Source: Crambe crambe
Lineage: Eukaryota > Porifera > Demospongiae > Poecilosclerida > Crambeidae
Direction: 5' to 3'
DNA: 64,000 nucleotides
NCBI GenBank assembly: GCA_963924555.1
Contig: OZ004594.1
Coordinates: forward strand, 5,363,563-5,427,562
In this document: positions 52,591 through 63,270 of the stretch, piece by piece
Position numbering within the stretch: the first letter of the stretch is position 1
Layout of the letters: every line of letters begins with the position of its first letter
Notes under the pieces: model-generated
What the model was told of the DNA's origin: nothing
The model's database searches: none
The model's input: the letters and a program-made list of their open reading frames with translations, nothing else
Program-made: the position numbers and the translations under genes

Positions 52591-54440
52591 ATGGCTATGA
52601 ACAGCAGTAATCAGAAACTTATCTCAGCAGCAACTGATCCTATCACAACTCCTACTCCCACTTCTTTCCAACGAATCTTCTCCATTTGCTCGTGGTCCAA
52701 AAAATGTGGCATTTTTTTCCCACTCGAAAGGCATTCTGATGATCTTGCTCTTGACTATTATTGTGGGATATATTTATGCTGCAGTGGTGTATGGTTATAA
52801 AACATTAATTCTGCAGCGTCACATCTCCATTGAAGATGAAAAAGTCCCTTTTCATACAGTCATTTCCAAGATAGCAGGAGCTGGAGGAATATTCGCGTTG
52901 CTACAAATGCTGTTCTATCCTGTGGGAGGCTTGATAGCTGATATTTGCTGTGGCCGTTACAGAATCATCATTTCAAGTATCTTCAGTATCTGGTGTGGTT
53001 GGTGTGGTTTGCTGCTTTATTGCATTATATATATTATTATCAGAGAGGATGAAACATTCAAGATCATTTATGACATACTTCTCTGTATAGCAGCACTTTT
53101 ATCAATGATAGGATTTACTGGGTTTCAATCTAATGCTGTGCAATTTGGTCTTGATCAGCTGTTACATGCTTCCAGCCAAGAACTTAGTTTGTTCCTCCAT
53201 TGGTTCATATGGGCAGATAATTTTGGCCAGTTAATCATACACATACTGGGAGTGGCACATTTTTATCATCAATTCGTTCAGTTTGCTATCGTATACAACA
53301 ATTATTTTTGCCATTATCATCACTGTTGTGATGATTCTGAGCTGTTGGAAGCATCACTGGTTTCACAGCGAGCCACACACTCATAATCCTTATGGAACAG
53401 TGTATCGAGTGCTCAGGTTCACAGCTAAGCATGACAAGCCCCTTCGACGAAGTGCCTTGACTTACTGTGACGATGAAAGACCTACAAGAATTGAGTTTGC
53501 TAAACAGAAATATGGAGGTCCCTTCACCACAGAAATGGTGGAAGATGTAAAGACATTCCTGAGGATTCTCATCATGCTTTTTGTCATGTCACCAGTTTTC
53601 ACTCTACAGGTAGCAGTTGCTTATATGTTTCCTATATATGGCATACATCTGGGAAATTCCCCTATCATTAATACCACTGAATGCTCTGCTGAGTGGCTGC
53701 TTCTTCAGTCAGGAAATTTATCGTATTTGGTCACAGTTGTATTCATGCCTTTATATATCCTCTTCATTCATCCATGTATTCCAAGATGGATGCCACGAAT
53801 CCTCTACCGTTTGACCATTGGGATCTTCCTGATGTTTCTATTTGTTGCAGCTATGTTTATCATTCAAGTGGTGGCTAATTACAACGCCATCTATAAACAG
53901 GACAGAAACATCACCTGCATGTTCCTATCAGACATTCGTAATGAAAATGAGTTGTTGAATTTTAATATACCGGTTCTTGTCCTTCCCAACCTGCTGGGTG
54001 GCATAGCCTCCCCTCTGGTGTATGTCACAATACTGGAATTCATATCCGCTCAAAGTCCACATTCCATGAAGGGACTCCTCCTTGGGGTCTTCTATGCCTT
54101 CAGGGGATTCTTCACCCTAATAGGATGTGTCCTTATTTTTCCGTTTACACAGGAAAAATACTGGAAAGATACAGCACACGTGACAGATTGTGGATTCTAC
54201 TATTACTTGCTGAGTACTGTCATGGGTTTGGTCGGTGTTGCTGCAATACCAGCTGCTACCAAGTGGTACCAATACAGAGTGAGAGAAGACCGACCTTATG
54301 GACCTTTTTATGTGGAGGAATATTATTCTCGCTATTTGAGAGGTATGAATGCACAAGTTATCAGTCCTGTGTTGGAAGGAAGAGAGTGTGATCATCACCA
54401 TGATGATAGAATGTCCACTTATGGGACAATCAATAATTAA
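52591..54440 (+). pseudogene. POT-like transporter with two frameshifts (T6)
   Basis: Starts normally (MAMNSSNQKLISAATDP), but an extra T in the run after 'tgtggcat' (52706-52720) shifts frame +1. Loss of eight bases near 53278 ('cgttcagtttgc' for 'cattcaaacaaatagtttgc') shifts it again. An in-frame 9-base duplication (tggtgtggt, about 52990) and a 9-base deletion in 'attattatcagag' are neutral. The C-terminal 385 codons are open and almost identical to T7, so inactivation is recent. A sequencing error could explain the T-run, but not the eight-base loss. Confidence 0.85.
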
Positions 54441-54959
54441 CATCAGAATTCATATACTTGCTAGAGTTCTGTCCATGTTTATTAGTTTCCATTTTCTTAG
54501 TACAAACTGTTTAGAATTAGTACTAGAAATGTATAGGTGTGTCAACTTTCTGAATGAAGAATCATTGTCACTTAGTGTGAAAATAGCACCAGTGCAGCCT
54601 TAGGAAGACTGCTTCCTACGTGTTATTCTGACACAGAAATTTGGTGTAATGTGGCAATTTTCACAGTGATAAGCATGCAAACAACTACAATTCTGACTAC
54701 CTAGCTGATTACAGCTTCCTCTTACTTACCATGAATGTTTGAAGTCACATACCAGCAAATTATGTCATACTTCCTACTGATCAGTGATAGGGCTTGTTAT
54801 TAATATTATGGTATCGTTGTAGTGTTTTCAATCATAGTAATGATCCTGAGTGCAAAAAAAAAATTCCTTCAAAGTTTATGTATTGGGATGTCCCTAACTC
54901 TGTATACATTTACATTATTAATAATCCCTATATACATGGCCTATGTATGGGCTACACAT
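54441..54959. other. T6 3' flank
   Basis: Conserved flank of the transporter units; no gene. Confidence 0.5.
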
Positions 54960-55490
54960 GCTCGTAGCACAGAAGGGTGAGCGAAGCAATACAGCTTGCT
55001 TTTGTGAATTAAAACTTTAAATGTTGCATTATGATATTTTGGAGTTGCATGCCCTCTTCTCGTAGAGTCTATAAGCCCTTGATATTAGCTACTAACCTAG
55101 CTTCTCTTTGTTCAGCAGACTTTGAATCTAATCTCTGCCTTTTTTTGTCCAGCCTTCTTTCCCTGTCACTTTCTGACTCTACTCTTCTTTTTTCTCTATC
55201 TCTTTCATTTCTTCTGGACTTGGCATCCTCAGACTCTGCTTGTCGTTTTCTTCTTTCTTTATCCCTTTCTCAGAGCTTCTTCTGGCTCTATCCTTCGCAT
55301 TCCTTTAATCTAACCTTTTTTTTTTCCTGCTCTGTTTTGGAGCAGTGTTCATTCGCTTCACTTTCCATCTAGCTATTTGCACATGCCTAGTATTTTTCCC
55401 TCAGGGCTTGACGTACGTACGTACGAAATATATATCGCCACTATCCAGTTTGTTCACCATAGAGAGGGGCTCGCTTCACTCGCCAATTAA
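54960..55490 (-). mobile_element. Arg/Glu-rich transposon remnant, copy 3
   Basis: As at 25806-26318; ends 'gggtgagcgaagcaatacag' and 'ggggctcgcttcactcgcc'. Confidence 0.55.
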
Positions 55491-55700
55491 GTCTGTCCAC
55501 AAGTCTCTCTTCAGTTCCTTTACAGGCGTAAGCTACTCCTATACTGCTGCCTAAGCAGGAATATGCCTGCAGTGCTCAACCCCTTGATACATGCATGAAG
55601 AGAGATTCTGCGTGTTTTATAGTATCTTACTATACCTGCATCAGAGAAACCCAACTACCTTTGGCATGCACTGAAGTTAACACACACTTCCGTTGACCAT
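55491..55700 (-). pseudogene. SRCR exon fragment (S8)
   Basis: Shortest fragment: part of the second half with the same 'gcaggcatattcctgc' insertion as S7 and S9, then QLGFSDAG debris. The receptor-side sequence before 'gtctgtccac' is deleted. Confidence 0.7.
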
Positions 55701-56185
55701 CTACCTGTGCATGTATATTGGTGGCTGACCACAATTCACTCACATGGTGGTGGTGATGATGTTATCATAATATATCCTATCACTATACTATGTTGTGATG
55801 ACATGTTGAATTAGACACTTATCGAGTCTTAATTATCGTTGTTATAATTATATCCATTATAGTTTGTCAACCATAGTCTATCTATGTTTCATTTCCTGTA
55901 CTTGTGATTTCGTGTAAAGACCTTGCCAAAGCATAATAGCTATTCAGTCCCTTCACAAAATAAGAAGTTATCACAGAATTCATCAGATGTTAGATAACTA
56001 CAGGTAGTCTCAATCGATTCAGTTTTTGTATATTAACACTATTCAACTCGGTATACTGAATATACTTGTTTATTTTCATATTTGTACACTGTCCATTATA
56101 ACTATCACGAACTAACCTTTTCAAGTGATAGTTTTATCAGCTATAGCAGCGCTAGGTAGCTACATATGTCCATGTGAATGAAAAG

Positions 56186-58042
56186 ATGGCAATGAGCAGC
56201 AGTAATCAGAAACTTATCTCAGCAGCAACTGATCCTGTCACAACTCCTACTCCCACTTCTTTCCAACGAATCTTCTCCATTTGCTCGTGCTCCAAAAAAT
56301 GTGGCATTTTTTCCCACTCGAAAGGCATTCTGATGATCTTGCTCTTGGCTATCATTGTGGGATATACTTATGTTGCAGTGGTGTATGGTTATCAAACAAT
56401 AATTCTACAGAATCGTATCTCCATTGAAGATGAAAAAGTCCCTTTTCATACAGTCATTTCCATGATAGCAGGAGCTGGAGGTATATTCGCGTTGCTACAA
56501 ATGCTGTTCTATCCTGTGGGAGGCTTGATTGCTGACATTTGCTGTGGCCGTTACAGAATCATCATTTCAAGTGTCTTCAGTATCTGGTGTGGTTTGCTGC
56601 TTTATTGCATTATATATATTATTAAAATAAGTATCGAAGAGGATAAAACATTCAAGATCATTTATGACATACTTCTCTTTATAGCAGCACTTTTATCAAT
56701 GATAGGATTTACTGGATTTCAATCTAATGCTGTGCTATTTGGTCTTGATCAGCTGTTACATGCTTCTAGCCAAGAACTTAGTTCGTTCCTCCATTGGTTC
56801 ATATGGGCAGATAATTTTGGCCAGTTAATCATACACATACTGGGAGTGGCACATTTTTGTCATCAATTCATTCAAACAAATAGTTTGCTATCGTATACAA
56901 CAATTATTTTTGCCATTATCATCACTGTTGTGATGATTCTGAGCTGTTGGAAGCATCACTGGTTTCACAGCGAGCCACGCACTCATAATCCTTATGGAAC
57001 AGTGTATCGAGTGCTCAAGTTCACAGCTAAGCATGACAAGCCCCTTCGAAGAAGTGCCTTGACTTACTGTGACGATGAAAGACCTACAAGAATTGAGTTT
57101 GCTAAACAGAAATATGGAGGTCCCTTCACCACAGAAATGGTGGAAGATGTAAAGACATTCCTGAGGATTCTCATCATGCTTTTTGTCATGTCACCAGTTT
57201 TCACTCTACAGGTAGCAGTTGCTTATATGTTTCCTTTATATGGCATACATATGGGAAATTCCCCTATCATTAATACCACTGAATGCTCCGCTGAGTGGCT
57301 GCTTCTTCAGTCAGGAAATTTATCGTATTTGGTCACAGTTGTATTCATGCCTTTATATATCCTCTTCATTCATCCATGTATTCCAAGATGGATGCCACGA
57401 ATCCTCTACCGTTTGACCATTGGCATCTTCCTGATGTTTCTATTTGTTGCAGCTATGTTTATCATTCAAGTGGTGGCTAATTACAACGCCATCTATAAAC
57501 AGGACAGAAACATCACCTGCATGTTCCTATCAGACATTCGTAACGAAAATGAGTTGTTGAATTTTAATATACCGGTTCTTGTCCTTCCCAACCTGCTGGG
57601 TGGCATAGCCTTCCCTCTGGTGTACGTCACAATACTGGAATTCATATCTGCTCAAAGTCCACATTCCATGAAGGGACTCCTCCTTGGGGTCTTCTATGCC
57701 TTCAGGGGGTTCTTCACACTGATAGGATGTGTCCTTATTTTTCCGTTTGCACAGGAAAAGTACTGGAAAGATACAGCACACGTGACAGATTGTGGATTCT
57801 ACTATTACTTGCTGAGTACTGTCATGGGTTTGGTCGGTGTTGCTGCAATACCAGCTGCTACCAAGTGGTACCAATACAGAGTGAGAGAAGACCGACCTTA
57901 TGGACCTTTTTATGTGGAGGAATATTATTCTCGCTATTTGAGAGGTATGAATGCACAAGCTATCAGTCCTGTGTTGGAAGGAAGAGAGTGTGATCATCAC
58001 CATGATGATAGAATGTCCACTTATGGAACAATCAATAATTAA
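56186..58042 (+). CDS. POT-like 12-TM transporter (T7)
   Basis: Intronless, 618 aa, start MAMSSSNQKLISAATDP. Belongs with T6 and T8: SKKCGIFSHSKG before TM1, the TM5-6 cassette 'FIQTNSLLSYTTIIFAII', IIHILGVAHFCHQ in TM5, and a shortened outer loop RNENELLNFNIPV (three residues fewer than T1, T3, T4 and T5). Changes: GYQTIILQNR, KISIEEDKTFKII, AVLFGLDQ (Leu for Gln in the DQ region), SEPRTHNPYG. Signature GGLIADICCGRYR and tail intact. Confidence 0.9.
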   Translation: MAMSSSNQKLISAATDPVTTPTPTSFQRIFSICSCSKKCGIFSHSKGILMILLLAIIVGYTYVAVVYGYQTIILQNRISIEDEKVPFHTVISMIAGAGGIFALLQMLFYPVGGLIADICCGRYRIIISSVFSIWCGLLLYCIIYIIKISIEEDKTFKIIYDILLFIAALLSMIGFTGFQSNAVLFGLDQLLHASSQELSSFLHWFIWADNFGQLIIHILGVAHFCHQFIQTNSLLSYTTIIFAIIITVVMILSCWKHHWFHSEPRTHNPYGTVYRVLKFTAKHDKPLRRSALTYCDDERPTRIEFAKQKYGGPFTTEMVEDVKTFLRILIMLFVMSPVFTLQVAVAYMFPLYGIHMGNSPIINTTECSAEWLLLQSGNLSYLVTVVFMPLYILFIHPCIPRWMPRILYRLTIGIFLMFLFVAAMFIIQVVANYNAIYKQDRNITCMFLSDIRNENELLNFNIPVLVLPNLLGGIAFPLVYVTILEFISAQSPHSMKGLLLGVFYAFRGFFTLIGCVLIFPFAQEKYWKDTAHVTDCGFYYYLLSTVMGLVGVAAIPAATKWYQYRVREDRPYGPFYVEEYYSRYLRGMNAQAISPVLEGRECDHHHDDRMSTYGTINN

Positions 58043-58469
58043 CATCAGAATTCATATACTTGCTAGAGTTCTGTCCATGTTTATTAGTTTCCATTTAGAA
58101 TTATAACTAGAAGTATATAGATGTAGTGATTATTTACAGTGATAAGCATGCAAATAGTTACCTAGCTGATTACAGTTTCCTCTTACCTAGTACGTAGCTG
58201 TATTACTCCATGTTTATTTACTGTTTGAAGTCACATACCAGCAAATTATGTCATACTTCTACTTCCTACTGATCAGTGATAGGGCTTGTTATGAATATTA
58301 TGGTATCGTTGTAGTATTTTCAATAATAGTAATGATGAGTGCAAAAAATTCATTCAAAGTTTATGTATTAGGATGTCCCTAACTCTGTACATTATTAATA
58401 GTCCCTACATACATAGCCTATGTTTACCTTGCTGCCACAGTATTGTGCTTACCACTAGTTATGTTCTTG
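58043..58469. other. T7 3' flank
   Basis: Conserved flank, closest to the T5 flank (48844); no gene. Confidence 0.5.
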
Positions 58470-58975
58470 TAGCACAGAAGGGTGAGCGAAGCAATACAGC
58501 GAATTAAAATTTTAAATGTTACATTATGATAGTTTGGAGTTGCACGCCCTCTTCTCGTAGAGTCTACCTTGATATTAGCTACTAACCTAGCTTCTCTAAG
58601 TTCAATAGACTTTGAATTTAATCTCTGCCTTTTTTTTGTCCAGCCTTATCTCCCTGTCTGACTCTGCTCTTCTTTTTTCTCTATCTCTTTCATTTCTTCT
58701 GGACTTGGCATCCTCAGACTCTGCTTATCATTTTCTTCTTTCTTCATCTCTTTCTAAGAGCTTCTTCTGGCTCTATCCTTCACATTCCTTCAGTCTAACC
58801 TTTTATTTCTGCTCAGTTTTGGAGCAGTGTTCATTTGCTTCACTTTCCATCTAGCTATTTTGCACATGCACAGTATTTTTCCCTCAGGGCTTGACGTACA
58901 TACATACGAGATATATTATCGCCACTATCCAGTTTGTACACCATAGAGAGGGGCTCACTTCATTCGCCAATTAAG
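58470..58975 (-). mobile_element. Arg/Glu-rich transposon remnant, copy 4
   Basis: As the other three copies; ends 'gggtgagcgaagcaatacag' and 'ggggctcacttcattcgcc'. Confidence 0.55.
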
Positions 58976-59074
58976 TCTTGCTGTCTAAAGTGCAGCATTA
59001 ATTATAGGATACTGAAGGTCTACCCAACTAAAAGTTTTCCCAAGTACTGCATGTCACCTCTTTTTTTTTTCTGC

Positions 59075-59320
59075 ATAATTATGACTCCTGCTTCTCCACC
59101 CCCATAACTTGGACACCCATCTCACAAACTGTAGATCAGTTGGCAATCTACAAGTCTCTCTCTCAGTTCCTTTACAGGCATTATGTACTGCTGCCTAAGC
59201 AGGAATATGCCTGCAATGCTCAGCCCCTTGATACATTCATGAAGAGAAATTAGTGAATCTGCATGTTTATAGTATCTTACTATACCTGCATCAAAGAAAC
59301 CTAACTTCCATCCCCCCCCC
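59075..59320 (-). pseudogene. SRCR exon fragment (S9)
   Basis: Second half with the shared AT insertion and an intact-looking end (YGGGEAGVI); the first half begins with LGFFDAG and is cut by a run of C and A (59311-59333). Confidence 0.75.
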
Positions 59321-59500
59321 CCCCCAAAAAAAAAGTTACCACACACTTCCTCTACCTGTGCATTTATATAGGTGGCTGACCACAATTCACTCACATGGTA
59401 CAAGGTGGTGATGATGGTATCATATGTTGTGATGACATGTTGAATTAGACACTTATTGCAATCATAAGGGTCTTAATTATCATTGTTATAATTATATCCA

Positions 59501-60345
59501 TGAAAGGAAAAAAATTTATGCTAAATAAAAAGGCCATGTAGGGTTAGCCTGTACTTTAACAGTTTCTGTCAACAAAAATCAAAATAATGCTGCCTTCAAT
59601 AATAATCCCTACGTCACTGCCTCCCACCAAGCTGCTTTAATTGTTCTTGTCAGTATAAAAGTGTTCTGCTTGGCTTAGGCAGTGATATAGGGATTATTAT
59701 TGAAGGCAGCATTATTTTGATTTTTGTTGACAGAAACTGTTAAAGTACAGGCTAACCCTACATGGCCTTTTTATTTAGCATAAATTTTTTTCCTTTCACT
59801 TGTTTCTTTACTTTTTGTATGACATTTTTCATGTAAAAATTAATTAATAGCTGGTTGGCACGCGCACACGTGATAGTGACAGACGCGCGCGTGACAAATG
59901 ATTCATTTTAAAATGGCTGACATAGTTATAATGATAAGTCGTTCAATATGAGTGATCATTTTGAAGGGAAACTGTGGATATAACGATGGTAAAAGCACAT
60001 TGTGTGGTTATAACTGCACAAGTTGATATGAATTTTGTTGTCGTATGTGAAAGGATCATGGAGTTACAGCCGTCAAAGAATATTTATCATCTGATGATGA
60101 TGATGAACGAATCATAAAAATTTTTAGATATAGGCGGCGGCTGGTGCCGATCGTTGACGCTGTTCTGGAGGAGTTTGAGCAGTCATATCATCATCTTCTG
60201 CATTGTTCTCCAGATGTAAGAAGTTTAGTTGAGCCTGTACCAAGAATGGAAGAGATACAGAGAGTCTAGTTTGTATTGTTCTAATGAGAGAAGCCACGCC
60301 CATTCCGTGCTAACCCTACCTAGAGAGTGCTACCGCACTCTCTGA
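59501..60345 (-). mobile_element. TCAGAGAG-family element copy 8 (845 bp)
   Basis: Plus-strand borders are tatccA-TGAAAGGAAAAAAATTT and GCACTCTCTGA-TTAAGTTTGTC; the empty site 'atatccattaagtttgtc' is at 26891. Fold-back arms about 59503-59627 and 59676-59800. The interior differs from the other copies and carries the possible captured coding segment 60051-60269. Confidence 0.85.
60051..60269 (+). CDS. Unidentified coding-like segment inside element copy 8
   Basis: Open for 72 codons without ATG, ending TAG. It reads ...VKEYLSSDDDDERIIKIFRY, RRRLVPIVDAVLEEFEQSYH, HLLHCSPDVRSLVEPVPRME. The acidic run followed by a basic helix and an amphipathic Leu/Glu-rich stretch looks protein-like, not random. 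An AG just before GATCATGG could be an acceptor. It has no counterpart in the other element copies, so it may be a captured exon or a transposase remnant. Function unknown. Confidence 0.35.
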   Translation, partial: KDHGVTAVKEYLSSDDDDERIIKIFRYRRRLVPIVDAVLEEFEQSYHHLLHCSPDVRSLVEPVPRMEEIQRV

Positions 60346-60651
60346 TTAAGTTTGTCAACCATAGTTTCATTTCCTGTACATGTGATTTCGCGTAAAGACC
60401 TTGCCAAAGCACAATAGCTATTCAGTCCCTTCACAGAATAAGAAGTTATCACAGAATTCATCAGATGTTAGATAACAAACAAGTAGTCTCAATCGATTCA
60501 GTTTTATATATTAACACTATTCAACTCGGTATACTGAATATATTTGTTTATTTTCACATTTGTACACTGTCCATTATAACTTTCACAAGCTAACCTTTTC
60601 AAGGGATAGTTGCAGTGCTGGGTAGCTACATATGTCCATGTGAATGAAAAG

Positions 60652-62508
60652 ATGGCAATGAGCAGCAGTAATCAGAGACTTAACTCAGCAGCAACTGATC
60701 CTGTCACAACTCGTACTCCCACTTCTTTCCAACGAATCTTCTCCATTTGCTCGTGGTCCAAAAAATGTGGCATTTTTTCCCACTCGAAAGGCATTCTGAT
60801 GATTTTGCTCTTGACTATCATTGTGGGATATATTTATGCTGCAGTGGTGTATGGTTATCAAACACTAATTCTGCGGCGTCGCATCTCCATTGAAGATGAA
60901 AAAGTCCCTTTTCATACAGTCATTTGCAAGATAGCAGGAGCTGGAGGAATATTCGCGTTGCTACAAATGCTGTTCTATCCTGTAGGAGGCTTGATAGCTG
61001 ACATTTGCTGTGGCCGTTACAGAATCATCATTTCAAGTGTCTTCAGTATCTGGTGTGGTTTGCTGCTTTATATCATTATATATATTATTAAAATAAGTAT
61101 CAGAGAGGATGAAACATTCGAAATTATTTATGACATACTTCTCTGTATAGCAGCACTTTTATCAATGATAGGATTTACTGGATTTCAATCTAATGCTGTG
61201 CAATTTGGTCTTGATCAGCTGTTACATGCTTCCAGCCAAGAACTTAGTTTGTTCCTCCATTGGTTCATATGGGCAGATAATTTTGGCCAGTTAATCATAC
61301 ACATACTGGGAGTGGCACATTTTTGTCATCAATTCATTCAAACAAATAGTTTGCTATCATATACGACAATTATTTTTGCCATTATCATCACTGTTGTGAT
61401 AATTCTGAGCTGTTGGAAGCATCACTGGTTTCACAGTGAGCCACACACTCATAATCCTTATGGAATAGTGTATCGGGTGCTCAAGTTCGCAGCTAAGCAT
61501 GACAAGCCCCTTCGACGAAGTGCCTTGACTTACTGTGACGATGAAAGACCTACAAGAATTGAGTTTGCTAAACAGAAATATGGAGGTCCCTTCACCACAG
61601 AAATGGTGGAAGATGTAAAGACATTCCTGAGGATTCTCATCATGCTTTTTGTCATGTCACCAGTTTTCACTCTACAGGTAGCAGTTGCTTATATGTTTCC
61701 TATATATGGCATACATATGGGAAATTCCCCTATCATTAATACCACTGAATGCTCTGCTGAGTGGCTGCTTCTTCAGTCAGGAAATTTATCGTATTTGGTC
61801 ACAGTTGTATTCATGCCTTTATATATCCTCTTCATTCATCCATGTATTCCAAGATGGATGCCACGAATCCTCTACCGTTTGACCATTGGTATTTTCCTGA
61901 TGTTCCTATTAGTTGCAGCTATGTTTATCATTCAAGTGGTGGCTAATTACAACGCCATCTATAAACAGGACAGAAACATCACCTGCATGTTCCTATCAGA
62001 CATTCGTAATGAAAATGAGTTGTTGAATTTTAATATACCGGTTCTTGTCCTTCCCAACCTGCTGGGTGGCATAGCCTTCCCTCTGGTGTACGTCACAATA
62101 CTTGAATTCATATCTGCTCAAAGTCCACATTCCATGAAGGGACTCCTCCTGGGGGTCTTTTATGCCTTCAGGGGATTCTTCACACTGATAGGATGTGTCC
62201 TTATTTTTCCATTTGCACAGGAAAAATACTGGAAAGATACAGCACACGTGACAGATTGTGGGTTCTACTATTACTTGCTGAGTACTGTCATGGGTTTGGT
62301 CGGTGTTGCTGCAATACCAGCTGCTACCAAGTGGTACCAATACAGAGTGAGAGAAGACCGACCTTATGGACCTTTTTATGTGGAGGAATATTATTCTCGC
62401 TATTTGAGAGGTATGAATGCACAAGCTATCAGTCCTGTATTGGAAGGAAGAGAATGTAATCATCACCATGATGATAGAAAGTCCACTTATGGAACAATCA
62501 ATAATTAA
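60652..62508 (+). CDS. POT-like 12-TM transporter (T8)
   Basis: Intronless, 618 aa from MAMSSSNQRLNSAATDP; the frame is open 14 codons further upstream without an ATG. T6/T7 subgroup (SKKCGIFSHSKG, FIQTNSLLSYTTIIFAII, RNENELLNFNIPV). Changes: TRTPTSF, LRRRISIEDEK (extra basic residues after TM1), VICKIAGAGGI in TM2, YIIIYIIK in TM3, FLLVAAMF in TM9, tail ECNHHHDDRKSTYG. The preceding conserved block is shortened (the 'ttatcagctatagc' part is deleted). Element copy 8 ends about 300 bases upstream. Confidence 0.9.
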   Translation: MAMSSSNQRLNSAATDPVTTRTPTSFQRIFSICSWSKKCGIFSHSKGILMILLLTIIVGYIYAAVVYGYQTLILRRRISIEDEKVPFHTVICKIAGAGGIFALLQMLFYPVGGLIADICCGRYRIIISSVFSIWCGLLLYIIIYIIKISIREDETFEIIYDILLCIAALLSMIGFTGFQSNAVQFGLDQLLHASSQELSLFLHWFIWADNFGQLIIHILGVAHFCHQFIQTNSLLSYTTIIFAIIITVVIILSCWKHHWFHSEPHTHNPYGIVYRVLKFAAKHDKPLRRSALTYCDDERPTRIEFAKQKYGGPFTTEMVEDVKTFLRILIMLFVMSPVFTLQVAVAYMFPIYGIHMGNSPIINTTECSAEWLLLQSGNLSYLVTVVFMPLYILFIHPCIPRWMPRILYRLTIGIFLMFLLVAAMFIIQVVANYNAIYKQDRNITCMFLSDIRNENELLNFNIPVLVLPNLLGGIAFPLVYVTILEFISAQSPHSMKGLLLGVFYAFRGFFTLIGCVLIFPFAQEKYWKDTAHVTDCGFYYYLLSTVMGLVGVAAIPAATKWYQYRVREDRPYGPFYVEEYYSRYLRGMNAQAISPVLEGRECNHHHDDRKSTYGTINN

Positions 62509-62511
62509 CAT

Positions 62512-63060
62512 CAGAATTCATATACTTGCTAGAGTTCTGTCCATGTTTATTTTCTTAGTACAAACTGTGTAGAATTGGGACTAGGAATGTATGGTCAACT
62601 TCCTGAATGAAGAATTATTGTCACTTAGGAATAACGAGTATCAAAAGTTGTATGAAAATTGCACTGCACACATTTGAGAAGAGTGCTTGCTATGACACAT
62701 TTTGGGTGTTGCTATTACACGAAATAATTTGGGTTTGATGTAGCAATTACAATTCTGACTCCCTATCTACCTCATAGCTGGTAGCTGTATTACTCCATGT
62801 ATTTACTATGGATAATTGGAAGTCACATTATGATATCCAAGTTAGTTCCTACTGATCAGTGATAGGGCTTGTTACAAATATTATAATAATCATGAGTGCA
62901 AAATTTCTTCAAACTTCAAAGTTCATGTATAAGGATGTCCCTACCTCTGGCTGAACTGTATATTCTGCATATTACACTAGCTGTCATCCCTTCATAGGGA
63001 GAGCCATAATGCATTGATTGTATCAGTACAGTATTAGTTTAATGCTTGCATTTTGATAGT
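62512..63060. other. T8 3' flank
   Basis: Conserved flank of the transporter units up to the S10 fragment; no gene. Confidence 0.5.
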
Positions 63061-63066
63061 ATCTTA

Positions 63067-63262
63067 CTATACCTGCATCAGAAAAACCCAACTGCCTACA
63101 TACCGCTTTGGCACTGTTTTCATCCCAATGTAGGCCACACACCTCTGTTGACCATATACCATCATAATTACATATCTGTATGCGACCCACAGCAGGATTC
63201 CTCCCAGTTCTGCTTTGGAGTCTGATGTCCCCTGGCCCACATTGGGATGAGGACTCTGCAAG
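63067..63262 (-). pseudogene. SRCR first-half exon (S10), cut by an insertion
   Basis: Aligns to exon 2 of S2 and S5: 'CRQLGFSDAG' at the donor side (donor GTATAGTAAG kept), GRIQIC and QSRTGRNPAVG. But 'ccacacacctctgttgac' lacks several bases of the CGESHWDEN region, shifting the frame. The intron before it is interrupted at 63271 by an element, and the signal exon is not seen. Confidence 0.75.
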
Positions 63263-63270
63263 ATAGATTA

